This document shows positions 48,201-61,300 of a stretch of 64,000 nt of DNA, in pieces. The position numbers and the translations under genes are program-made. The DNA lies in contig JBCFYV010009882.1 of NCBI GenBank assembly GCA_039000515.1, positions 105,356,821 through 105,420,820 on the forward strand. Direction: 5' to 3'. How positions within the stretch are numbered: position 1 is the stretch's first letter; every line of letters starts with the position of its first letter. Source of the stretch: Timema cristinae (lineage: Eukaryota > Arthropoda > Insecta > Phasmatodea > Timematidae). A model generated the notes under the pieces. That model ran no database searches. It was not told where the DNA came from and saw only the letters and a program-made list of their open reading frames with translations.

Positions 48201-50958
48201 ACCCTATCAAAAAGTTGTAACAAACTTGATTCACTTTGGTATCATGTGCAGAAATACGGACTAAATAACAGGCCACTAAGACCATACTAGAAAGTTTGGT
48301 ATCATTACAGTCTTATTTTACCTAAACTGTACATATCCTGAACTGAATAGCTCACAACAGGAGGAACTGTGTCTGCTTTCATATTATTCATGTCTCAAGT
48401 CAATTTTCTTTTTATTAAAATTATCAAAAGTCATACAAGAAGATACTATGTTATATTTAATAAAGTGAAGCTTGTTTCTTCTTCAGTTCTTGCAACTCCA
48501 ATTCTATTGCTTCTCATTTCTCTTCAGTTGCCATCATTAATTTTTTTCCTTTTCCTTCTAAATCTTTAACTTGTATATCTAATTTCGTCTTTTCTGCCTT
48601 CTTCTTGTCTTCTTCACTTCTTTCCTGCTTCTTCATCTCCAAATATTCATGATAGCATTTCCGAGCACTTCTCACGTAATCCAACATCTTTTTGCTAATG
48701 TGTATGTTTTTAATCCCTCATGCTTCTTATATCTCATCATGAATGTGACTGTTTTTCCATGCATATTTTCAACCAGTAAAGATTTATTGACTGAAAAACC
48801 ACCTTCAACAGTTGCATTCCCATGCAACAAAGCAAATCTTTATTACTTCCCAAAGATGTTTTTAGTTTGCATCTCCTATTAGAAAGCTACCATAAATAGT
48901 GTAAAGTCCTACTTCATCACTAAACTGATCACAAGGATGAAATATTTCTTGAAGCTCAGATTTTTTGAGGTTGCAAAAATGCAAGTATTCTTTCTTGGCA
49001 TTTTCAGCCAGAACATCATTTATGATGTTGGCATGGTTGAGTTCCTCCAAAAGAAAATCTCTTCTGGCACAGTTGAGGTGAATGTTGAATAACACAAGGA
49101 TCCAATGAAGACAAACCTCTCACAGCTTTCTGTTTTAAGGAACTTCTTTCTTGTAGTTTTGCAATCATGGTGGTTAACATACTGCGGCAATTGTGTATAA
49201 ATTCTAGTTTTTTTCTTTCTATTACTGTGATGGCAGTTTCTCCTAACAAACGTTTTTTTACAAATCCTACATCAATATTTTTGCTAAGGACCAAATTTTC
49301 TGATTTTTTTTTTGTGTTGATAGACAATTACTTTGAACCCGTGCACTTCATCAGATCAGGTTTCACGCAACGATCCATCTTAGAAGTTTCTCTACAGCTT
49401 CAACAAGATATGGAGTCATTGGTTTTGATGTCTGGAACCGTTGCAGGAAAGGCTGACATTCATCTGCAATTGTCTTGCAGAAAGCTAGTTTACACTTTAA
49501 GAATGGATCACAGGCTGCTCTTTTCAGTGTCTCTACAGGTTTTGTTTTAGGAAGTTTTTCTTCTTTGAGAAACTTAACAACATGATCCCAGATTTGTAAT
49601 GCCCTTTGAAAGCACTTTGCATTATCTATCCACCGCACACCACAGAACTTCAATGGAAAAGATGCACATCCTGTCAACTTGGTAAACAATGCTCGACGAG
49701 CTGGAGAGTCAGTGAACAGGTAGTACATGTGACGCAATAAGCTACTTATATCCCAATCAACAGACTCCACTCCTGTTCTCAAGGAACCATGAACAACATG
49801 AAGCCCACATGTTCCCAGATTTAGCAAACTACATACTTCATTGTCTGTGACAGATTTGATGTGTTCCTGAAGAATTGTTATAAACTTTAAATTGACATTT
49901 GGGCCATCCATTGACACTTGTATCTGAGTGGAAGAGGAGAAATACCATCCAGGAAATGCTTCATTAATTCTTCAGCGGTGCTCCTATCGAAAAACACACG
50001 GTTTAAGTAACGAATGATGACTTTATGATTTTCCTTGTCCCAGAATCTTATTACAATTTCCATTTGTCTTCTATGAACAACTTTATTCAACACTTCATCA
50101 AAACAAATTACAAAGTTGTTACATGATTTTAGGCGGTCCAGTAAATTGTTATGAAAGATTGGAGCCAAGCAATGCACAATGAAGTATTCAGCTTTGTCTC
50201 CACCAAGGGTAAAGGCATTGGCAATGGAACACTTGGGAAACATCAACTGAAAAATTGTACTTAAATTATTGCACGAATTGAAAGACATTTTTTTTGGTAA
50301 ACAACTTGCATAGCCCAAATTACTTCCGCCTTAGTTGTATCATCTTTTATAACAAAAGTGTTATGGTTTCTTCGAGGCACTACACTAATTTCACTTTTGG
50401 CAACAGCTTCCTTCTGCGGCTTTACGATTTCCGATGAAACAGAAAAACTCTTCGAGTAACCAGCCGAATCACCACTAGGTAGAATGTCTTTGTGTGCCAG
50501 AGCCGAACGGGTAGTAAGACGCGGTGCTAATAATAATAATGTGCCAGAATAATAATATTAGCACCGCGTCTTACTACCCGTTCGGGTTATACGCTTTAAG
50601 TACTAATTACACTAATGTATTAGGAATTGGGAAGGTTGAATTAGAGGAAGTGAACCCGCATTTGCGTGGAGGGAGAATGGAAAACCATTTAGGAAACCCC
50701 CCCCCCCCCCAGTTCACCCGACAGAGATTCGAACCTCGATCTCCTCGTCCTCAGCAGTCGGGCTCAACACGACTAGCGCGTTAGCCAACTACGCCACCGA
50801 GGCAGGTATAATGTGCCAGAGATTCTGTTGAAACAGGGAGCTCGATGAACCTTTTGAGATGTTAAATTACTTATCATTACACATATGTACGTCTATTTAT
50901 AATAAAAATCTTTTATTTGAAAAATATTTTTATAAAACCAATAATTTTCAATCTATAT

Positions 50959-50992
<34 letters not shown>

Positions 50993-53900
50993 TAACTTTT
51001 CAAACACTAAAGGTAAAATATTGCAACCATAATTAAATCCAACCCGAGATGTTAATGTTTCATCATGACTCGAGCCCTAAAAATTGTCTTTGCAATTCCA
51101 CCTGTATGTGTGTCTATTTAACCCTAAAATTAAGCGTTGTTTATATGAGAGGGCAAAAAGAAAAAAATATATACTTTTTTCCAAAATCGGCTCTAACAAT
51201 TTTGATTAAAATTTGTATCTAGGTGTTAAGATTATAAATAAAATGGTTATTTTCATTTTCCCATGAAAATGACTTTTAGTTGTCTTTACAGAGTCTGAAC
51301 TATCTGTATTTCTGCAACTATTTGAGATAGTAAATAACTTATCATTGCAAGATTGTAGAACTATTAAAAATAAAAACTTTTATTTGAAATATATCTTTAT
51401 AAAATCAATAGTTTCTGAGATATTGACAAATATTTTAATACAATTTGGTGAGCTTAAATTGTTCAGAGATACAGTACTACTTAGTTTTAACATAATAATT
51501 ATCTAATGTTGTACAGCAGTGGCTCCCAAATTTTTCTCAAAACAACAATTTTGCACATAAGTGTCGTTGGTATAAGGGCGACCATGTTTTCACATAGAGA
51601 CTACATAGCTAGATACTAAACCGAATTACAGCAGTATTCATGATGGAAACAAATGTTTAAGTATTTGGGCATGTTAAACATCAAGTATTATTTCATTATA
51701 AATGTTATTCTCGCCCTTAATTTCAGAACAAATAAGGAACCTAACTATATAAATGCAAAACAACAAAAAACATAAATTAACCTAAACCAACACATTTGAT
51801 AACGAATCCAAAGTAGGTATTGTAAATCCACAATATTTTACCCATACAGATAGTGTTAAAATCATTTTCATGGCTGTAAAAAAACAACAAAAAACAGTCA
51901 TTTGGTATAAAAAAAAAGAATAGACCGCGAACTTAAATTCCAAAGAGAGATGGGACTGCTGTGTTTTGCTTTGCACAATGTGGCTATATCTGGTTGAATT
52001 TGGGACAGCTCCAACCGAATATCTGGCTCTGCATTGAGCCAGGATCTTTTGTTTTAGTAGCCACAAAGGCAGAGAATCCTGACCCACATAAGTAAGTTAT
52101 TGCAAAGGGAAGGATTATTTTGCTCTATCTTGTGATGAAATTCTTCATCGGCTTTCAGCGTGGCCATTGGCGAAACTTTCGAATAATCAAAGATGGCCAC
52201 TGTGATTATTCGATCGACCTAAGGGTAAAATATTGCTCGAAAAGAGCTCAAGCGGACAGGTAGCACCGTCTACTTGGAATTCTGCCCGGTTCACTGAAAG
52301 CTTAGGTTGACAACAAAAAAAGAAGGGCGGGGCAAGATGGCAGAGGCCAGGTGGAATTCTACAGTGCAAAAAGGAGAGGAGGCAGTCGATTGACGTTGAA
52401 TGCGAGTGGAAGGCCGGAATTATCTTTTGCAGTGCTTCGCGAAGCTCCGAGGGAGGATTGTAATGGTCTTCAATATGTGACTTAGATTCGTGAAAACTAT
52501 CTTCCCAGTGCATTGTGTTGGCTGGAATTCATCTCCTGGTGTAGTTAAATTTTTTTAAATATATATTTTCTTTGGTGTGTTCTCGAGTTTCAATGAAGCC
52601 CCTTTCGAGGGTAAGTGCACTTTTATTTATACTTATTGGTGTATCGTATTCTTAAAGCTTTTCCTGTTCAGCTATGTGTATATTTATCTGCCATGTACTT
52701 ATTCGCTTTTCTGGGCCTTAATGTAGGGATAAGCCTTTTTTTTTATCCCCGTAGGTGGCCTAGATGTATGTGGTTGGACCTCCATAACAGGGCAGACAGC
52801 AGGTAGTTAAATATGCACGATTCAGGTACATAAAAATAGAGTACTACAAGGTTCAATCTGAGAAAGTCATAGTTTGGGCTATGTATTGCACATAAGGTAA
52901 ACTGAGTGTTATTACTTGTAACATGTATGATGTTACTCAGGGTCTTCCCACCTGAGGCTATGCGGATGGCCTTATCATCCGGTCCCCGGACTCTTCGTCC
53001 TGAGGGATATGCGAGAGCTATAGGCCCACCATGATCTCGCAGGAGTAGTTCTGGACCCCATGTCCCAGTTTGGGCGGCCAGACCGGGGTCGAGCCACGCA
53101 AGTTGCAATGGCAGTTCCATACGGACCTGTCATATATTTCAGTGAATTAACCCTTGGACACAGTTCGCCCTTTATAAACACTTATGACTTTGCTAAAAGT
53201 GTATAGACACTTATGACTTTGCTAAGAGTGTATAGACACTTATGACTTTGCTAAGAGTGTATAGACACTTATGATTTTGCTAAGAGTGTGTAGACATTTA
53301 ATAATATATCTTTCTTCTTTTTTTGTTTTGGCTTCGCCCAGTTTCATGTACCTATTAACTTTCCTTATGTTATCAGTGTTATGTAGCTTTATACAAAGTC
53401 CATACTTCTATTAAATCTTTTTGGAAATTTTTTCGAATTCGAAGATTCATTCAAGGCAACTAACGGGTTGTAGGGAGCTGAACTGGACTTTTCTTGCGGT
53501 CATCGTGTACGGTGGCGGCCTTAAATTTAACTTTAGTTTAGGTTTGTCGAGTCTTGGTTCCCCGTTATGACACAACCAAGTGGCGCCCATTGCATCAGGC
53601 TTCCCCCTGATGAGTTGTGTACTTCAGTTTAGTCCCTTCGGTTTTCGCAAATTCTAACCTACCCCCAACTCATTCTGTAGCCGGCCGGGCATTTGTAGCG
53701 ACATTTCGAGGGAAATTCCGTTACAATCTGACAAAACTTCGAATTCGTCTCGTAGCTGACATCTAAATTCTAATAGTGATTTCTTAGTTGCAAAATTCTC
53801 TTTTACCACAGAATTTGATGTCAAATCATTCAAGCACTCATACTGCTCTGATGCTAGGTTGGCTTTTCCGACATTCAAATAAATAACATTGCACTGCTGT

Positions 53901-56900
53901 ATGATTTGTTTCGACTCTCGACTGTATACTGACTGAACTTCAACTGACTGAAGGTGCGAAGAAGCATGAGTTTTTAATATGCAATAGAAACTTCCCAGAC
54001 AATTCTAGAAAGGTGTCGAAGCTAGCAATCGTATATGAAAGCGCGGCTATATTATCACAAAGATGGGGTTAACTGGCACCCTATAGTCTCTGTCTGGTTT
54101 CACCGCGTGCAGTCTGTAAATAATTTCTACCCAATACTTACCTGTACACAGTTCATGGACAAACAAATTCACAGTTTTGATATGCTATAACATTTTATTT
54201 TTATTCCCAATCTGTTCAAGGGGCACTTGGAGATGCTTTGTGGAGAACACTTTGGAAACTGCTGCCATAGAGCAAGTAAAGTTAGTCTCTCAAAAAGATT
54301 GTTCTTTTTTCCTTTAACCTCTTAGAGGAAAAGTTTGTAGAGCAATCATCTAGCTCTATCATTTTAGACCCATTAGTCAATATTTACCTTTTTTATCGGT
54401 CTAAATTTATAAATGAGGAATTTAAGAGCAATGCGATAACCTCTAATAAAATGTAAAAAAATTTTAATACAAAGTGTTGACCCTTGGAAACCCAATGTAG
54501 ATTTTTTTTTGTTCCAAATATACAAATGAGGACTTAAATTCTTTAAAAATAAAATCATAAAATTTAAAACTGGGAGTCAAAAAATGTTTTACATAAGTAT
54601 AACGAAATTTTTGCTCAGGTTTGCTAGTCTAGACTATTTATTTTTGAATATATTACGAGTTTTGAGTAAATATCACCATTTTTAAACAATGGAGCGAGAA
54701 AGTCCATGCGGAGTTTTGTACCATTTACTTTTTTCAATTCTGATTTTGTTGTTGAAATTAATGAAATAATTATGTTGGATTAAACTACTAGTAAGTATTA
54801 TAATTTGTATAATATTGAATATTCTAAAAAATTTGAGCAATTCAATCATGGTTAGAGAAGATCAACTTGTGAATGGGAATGTTTTGTATCTTATATTCAT
54901 AAGTTATTTTCCAGCTGCTTTCAAGAGGAATACTAGTGCATCTCCTTACCAACTCCATCTCCAATTCCATAAATTAGATTCTTTGTTAATAACCTTGAGT
55001 TATACACACAAACACAAAATAATAAAAAGAAAGTATTTTACTTATCAAATGCATAATAAACATTTACATTATTGGAAATATGATTATCATGTCATTAATA
55101 TGATTCTACAGGAGTTGTAATGATATTGGTTTGGATCCCTCTAAAATATGTAAAAAGTCATGGATGAAGGTAATTTTTCTTTAACGTAACATATGTAGAG
55201 TATCCTTTTATGATTCATCTATGAAGAAACACACGCTTTTCAGAAATAATGTGAAAAGGATTACACCATTAAATATATTTTTTATAAAAAATTTCCCTTT
55301 AAAAGAACAACTCTACAGTATTTGGCAAAGGACGCCGATTCCCTATACCAATAAGAAGCTAGCCTTCACAACACCTGTCGCCAGGACTCTTTATATTAGT
55401 TAGTTTTTACACTGGTGACGAGGGGAGCAAGAGGCAAGGAGTATGTCATATATAAACCGCTTGTGTGTATGGTTAAGGGCACAAGCAACACAGTCTGACA
55501 AACAAACTAAAATCCAGTCTCACTAGCACTAGCAGTCTAACACAGAATACAATAATGTATGTTTATATCACAAATGTGTATTGATATCAAGCATTTAATT
55601 GGAGTATGTATCAGTAATTAACAGATGTAATTTGAATAAACCATGTGTGACACAACAGCCATCAATAGTTCTCTTTCTTTCATTTATTAAATACACCAAT
55701 TTAATTAGTGCTAGACCACGGGGCAATTAACAGCTAGTTAAATGGTATCTATTCCGTACAGTGATAATAGGCGCTCGACCCCGGAGATATAGACAACCGA
55801 AATATTATCACAGCAATTTTATATCTGGAAAAAAACCATAGTGTTACAGTGTTTGTGATAACTAAATCAATAACACTTGATACATATGGTTAGTTCATTT
55901 TGTTATAACACATCACATAGACCTATATAGTTTATAGTTTATTCTTACCTTATCAAAGCAGACAAGTTTGACTTTTCCACAAATATTGATTTTGGGTGGT
56001 GCGATACAAAATATCTTCAATTTTTTTAGCCTATTTAATGAATAAACAGTACCAACTGTCATAGCTGCTGGCAGTGCTGGTGGTACAACTATAGTCACAA
56101 TATCTAATGTTCGAAGTAGAATGGTTTCAATATCAGCCTGAAACATAAAACATATTTGCCAAATATTTTAAATGCAAATTTAGTGGGTGAATTTTTGTGG
56201 AAGGTCTATAAAGAATATTGACAGCATATACTAGTTACAAGTTTATATCTGTTTAAAAATGAGGTGGCCCAATGGCTAAATAATTTTATAAGAATGGAAA
56301 TTTGTGAAACTAAAGAAAAAGGAAAAATGTGGGAAGAATCCAATGCACAAAGGTGACATCTTCCTTTCTTCTGTCTTCTATAGTAGAAGTAGTCACACAC
56401 ACATTTAAACAAAAATAGAGTAATGTTTCGGCATTGTTGAATTAAACAAAGAAACTGACACAGTGTTTTTCAAACAGTTTATTTGTTTAATTCAAAATGA
56501 AATAATCCAGTGTTTGTGTCGAGTGTATTCCCTCTTCTCTCTTTACATTTGATAAAGGCAATAATGCCGAAACATTACTCTATTTTTGTTTAAATGTGTG
56601 TGTGACTACTTCTACTATAGAAGAACGAAGAAAGGTAGAAGATGTGACCTTTGTGCATTGGATTCTTCCCACATTTTTCCTCTTTCCTTAGGTGTTTTTT
56701 TTTCACTAGTTTATTTTTATTTTCCAATTGCCACTATTATAAAATAAAAGTTAATATAGTAAGTTTCAAATTATTGTTGCTGATATATGTTTCATTATGA
56801 CCAATCTTCACTATTTCCATATGTTCACCTTACATTTAATTTGTTTATTGATTTAGCTTTATTCCTCACCCCCCCTTAAGCATATTCTTTTCTTTTCATA

Positions 56901-58330
56901 AGATTTGTATTAATATTTTCTTTTCATAAGAATTGTATTAATCTTTTCTAGGCCCTGCGAGTGCTCAGATTTCGAGCTTTGAGATGAGTTCTTCACCTAA
57001 GCTTGGGATCAAGATAGAACTTTTGTAGGCTTAACATTTTAAAGTTTCCTCTTGTTGTAAGCATTAAATACAAATCAATTTTTAAATCCAATGTTATGTG
57101 TATGCTATTTAATTCATATGATATAGGCTGTTTCACTTATAAATCATTTGATAACTTAGCAAAATTTTAAATATAAAATTTCACATTAATAACACTATAG
57201 ATCTCTAAAAAATACTTTCAACCAGTAAACTAATTTGATGTTGTGGTCCATTTTGAAAAATTATACTAGATTAAAGTTGCATTGCCACTAAATACTTCAA
57301 GATTCATTATTTTTACTATTTTAACACGATTCCTTTCTAAGATTAATATTTCAGTTAGATGAAAGTTTTAATATTGAAAATACCCACTTTGGTGGGTGCA
57401 TGGTCTAAGGTGCTACCTTCGCAGTAGACTAGACTGCCAATGACTGACAGATTGAGGTTAGGATCTCAGTCAGGTTTAATGAGGGTAATATGTTTGTATA
57501 AATGAAGTGTGGTGAGTTAACTCAAAAATCTTTTAAAAGGAAAGTGAATTTAGATGACGAATACAAAAATTTAAACTTTACAAAGTGGTTTGAAATGCTA
57601 TAATCATAAAGTACAGACAGGAAAAAAATAGTTCCAATTACTTTCATATGGTGATTTTAAGTTGAATCTAAGAAATATATTGATAAAACAAATTTGTTGA
57701 TCTAAAATATTCTAATTGGGACAAAAAAGAGTGTAAAATCATTGTTTGTCTGTAGTTTGATACAAATCATAAGCTGTTTGCCATGCACAAGGTGCCATTT
57801 AATTTGCTTGATATTAATGTTTGAAATACTCTCCCCCAACTAGAGATGTATGTGTAAACTTTTAATTTTAGGTGATAAAAACAAACAAAAAAAAAGCTCC
57901 TGATTTTTGTAGTTTTTACATTTTTTTGCTAAATTAAAGTTAGATATAACCTTTCCCCAATTCAACATTTTTTTCAAAACTTAATTTAAATTAATAATAC
58001 TTAGTACCAAATCTTACTACCCATTCAGGTTATAAGCTTAAGTATTAATTACACTAATAGGTTAGGTATTGGGAAGGTTGAGTAAAAACCCGCATTTGCG
58101 TGGAGAGAGAGAGAGAGTGGAAAAGAATTTAGGAAAAACCACACCAGTTCACCCGAGCGATATTCGAGCTTCGATCTCCCCATCCTCGGTAGACTAGCTC
58201 AACACAAAACTAGTGCATTAGCCAACTATGCCACCGAGGCCGGTAATTTAAATTAATGATTAACAGTAGATTAAAAGTGTTAACTGTGATAACCTCTTTA
58301 CAGGTCTTAACAAAATAAATACAGGGAAGA

Positions 58331-58362
<32 letters not shown>

Positions 58363-61300
58363 AAAATATTCACTTACAAATCTGATTACGTAGAGGTATA
58401 TGCAGTATGCCATACCAATGAGTGCAACACAGAATAGCATCACAACAAACTTGAAGGCATCTGAATAAAACTTGAAGTCGACAGGTTTTGGAAAAAGGAT
58501 GGAGCGAATTAGCTCGCCTTTGGATGTATAAAATCCTGTTCGAATTACAACTGCAGTCACCTTAAACAAAGGAAAAAAAAGAAATTACATAACAAATGTG
58601 CATAAATGCATTTGGCAAAGGAATTCTGTTAGAGTGTAGTAATAGTATATCATGGTCAAATAAAATAAACCACCTACATCTTTTATTGCTTAGCATAATC
58701 TGTCTTGTTTTTTTTTACTGGTCGGTTGTATGTAAGGGTCTCACATTATCAAAAATATCAGCTACAAGGACCTTTTAGTATAAATTTCACTCAATACAGT
58801 TGTGAAATGTAGTACTTTGACTCTTTGTGTCCAGTCACAATCTACTAAGATGATTTATTTAGGATTTTATATATTAAAATAACCAGTTGTGTATTCCAAA
58901 CTTATAATAATAATAATAATAATCTTCTTTATCATTAAGAAAGTTTCTGGTATGTGTATTACAATAGTATTTGATGGAATATGTGTAGTAGAATAACCAA
59001 AATACTTGGTTAAATTTTGAGTGCATATTCAAACTATGAGGGTCATCAAGAAAGTAATACCCAATTGCGCACAGTGCCCACCCATGTCAACAACTGGCAC
59101 ACATTCTGGGTTGTCTAACCTCAGTCCCCGCTGGCTTTGTTCTATGCAAGTTTTGTACCAATAGCAGCAATGTTACCGTTTTTGTGTGAGTTTAAAGTGA
59201 ACACAAAAATTGAGTCAGAGTCAAATTATTGATAAAGGGAGGACAAATGTTCACAACAATAAGTGTCAGTCAATGGAATGGTACCATCCTTGATCCTCAA
59301 CAAAACCGAGTAGGTTAAAACAGAAAATTTCCACCCGAAAAGTCATGTTGAGTTTGTTCCCAAGGGTACAACAATCAATGTGGATGAATACTGCCCAACC
59401 TATGGTGGCTACAGTGGGCCATTAAAACCAGCGGTGGAGCCTATTGTCAAGTGGCGGGGCACTTCTGCACTGCAATGCATGCCCACATACTGCTACCAAG
59501 ACCCAGAAACTTCTTCAAGATTTTGTCTGAGAATTTTGGATCATCCAGCGCACAGTACAAACTTGGCGCCAAGTGATTATCACTTGTTCACTCAGCTGAA
59601 GACATTTTTGGGTGGCACAAGATTTGAAAGTGATGAAAACGTGAAGGATGAAGTCAAAGAATTGTTAAATGGACGAGTGGTAGATATCTATGATGGAGGC
59701 ATCCAAAAACTTGTCACCTGGTATGACAAGCGATTAAATCAAGGTGAGAACTATGTAGAAAAGTAAATTAAGGTATGGCATAGTAAAAAATTACATTACA
59801 AAATTTTGTTCCGTTTTAATGTTATTTTAAAACTCAATTTGGTATTACATTCTGGGTGACTCTCATAATAATTCTTTAATCAAACAATGTATTGATAAAT
59901 TTTGTAATAATAGCTAGAAAGGGTGACTTTTAATAACCCGTGCAGGACTAGTCTTAACCAGAGTGAAGTGGTCTTGCCCTCTGTGTAAACAAAGTTTTTT
60001 TAAAAAATGATGCTGGGATAGAGATAAAAAAAAGTTTGTTTTAAGTACTGGTCTCTAATTTCAATAACATTCTTCAGAGGATTAGTATTACAGACTTAGC
60101 TGTGGAATCAAATTGAAGACTTATCAGGTATTATACGAGTAGTTTTGAAACAAGTATTAAGAGAAGATCCAAGGTGTTACTTTGCTAACTAAGAGCTTAA
60201 AACAATTCCTTAAAATTAAATTTGAAATAAATAGCTTGTATTCAAAATATATATACAGCTAACCTTGTTATTTCCATAAAATCTTGTTTGGATTACATGT
60301 GTCCCAGAGAACAGTGTATGTCTCTTGTGAAAATTGGGATCATAGATTTCATCTGAATGAGATGGTGGGGTTTTTGTCACAGGGACACATTCGCCTGGAA
60401 ACACAAACATAGTAAAAATAATGACCACAAGAACAATACTATTATCAGTGCATGATGTTAGAGCATACAATGATAAGTACTTTAAGAAAAACTAGGTTGG
60501 TTATATAAGAGGGTACTATCAGATATCAGTAATTTGATAGTAGACAATGTATATTTTAAAGTAGAAGAATTTTATTTATTTGAAGTATTTAACTCGCACT
60601 TTATGAACCGACATAGCTTTAGCAACATCTTGGTCCTATTCCTATCACCATTTGGTTGGATGATTCTCTTTAGCAACATCTTGGTCCTATTCCTATCACC
60701 ATTTAATAAACAATTTATATTAATTAAAAGACGTATTGGCGGGCAAGCAGGCTTAACATCATGCTCGTTTGATTTGGTATGTCGGTGATGAGAGGATTCA
60801 AATTTTGGCCATGTGTATTGGGGGTGTTACTTCCTAAATGGTTTAAACTTCTCCTTCCATGCAAATAAGGGTACATTTCCTCAAATCTACTTACCAGACA
60901 ATTGTAACTATTAGTATTATTATTAGCACCGCGTCTTACTACCCATTCGGGTTATACGCACTTACGCTAATGTGTAATGGTAGGGTGATTGTGAGATGAA
61001 ATGGAGGACCTACAGTTTAACGTGGGATCCGAATCACGGTGGAGGACTGGCATTCCCCACATTCACAGATGTCTTGTCAGAGGTGAAGGAAGGGTTTGGT
61101 AATAAGATAAATCTGTGGGTACCGAGGATTGAACCCCGGCCGCCAGCACAGGAGTCTGACACCTTACCCCTAGACCACCAGGTTACCTACAATTGTAACT
61201 AATTTTGGATAGTCATGCAGTGAAGAAAATAACAGAAAACTAGGATTTGAGGAGAAGAATGGACAAGAGTAAGGAGAAAGGATGGTCAAAGGATAGAGGA

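Larger units (their letters stand above)
48470..50870 (-). pseudogene. Decayed hAT-like transposase, interrupted by nested SINEs
   Basis: Minus-strand frames in order: [20 protein letters not shown] (before and across the SINE site), [40 protein letters not shown] (first acidic residue), [20 protein letters not shown] (second), [49 protein letters not shown]-like text, RGLSSLDP, and near 48800 [15 protein letters not shown], the conserved C-terminal block of this hAT-like family. The tail is a Lys/Glu-rich coiled coil (48480-48650). Frameshifts near 49920 and 49370 and a stop near 48530 show decay. It lies in the 9.65-kb ATPase intron, in the same orientation as the gene. Confidence 0.8.

Noticed and set aside
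50680..50812. tRNA genes suggested by A- and B-box text
   Set aside because: All such places (also 3405, 5821, 28155, 57388) lack a proper acceptor stem and run into SINE bodies with duplications; they are SINE heads.
51490..51560. hAT terminus at 51496
   Set aside because: No matching inverted end or duplication was found, so no element is called.
53560..53610. LTR end plus primer-binding site
   Set aside because: The tggcgcccattg text is suggestive, but no paired LTR, gag or pol was found.
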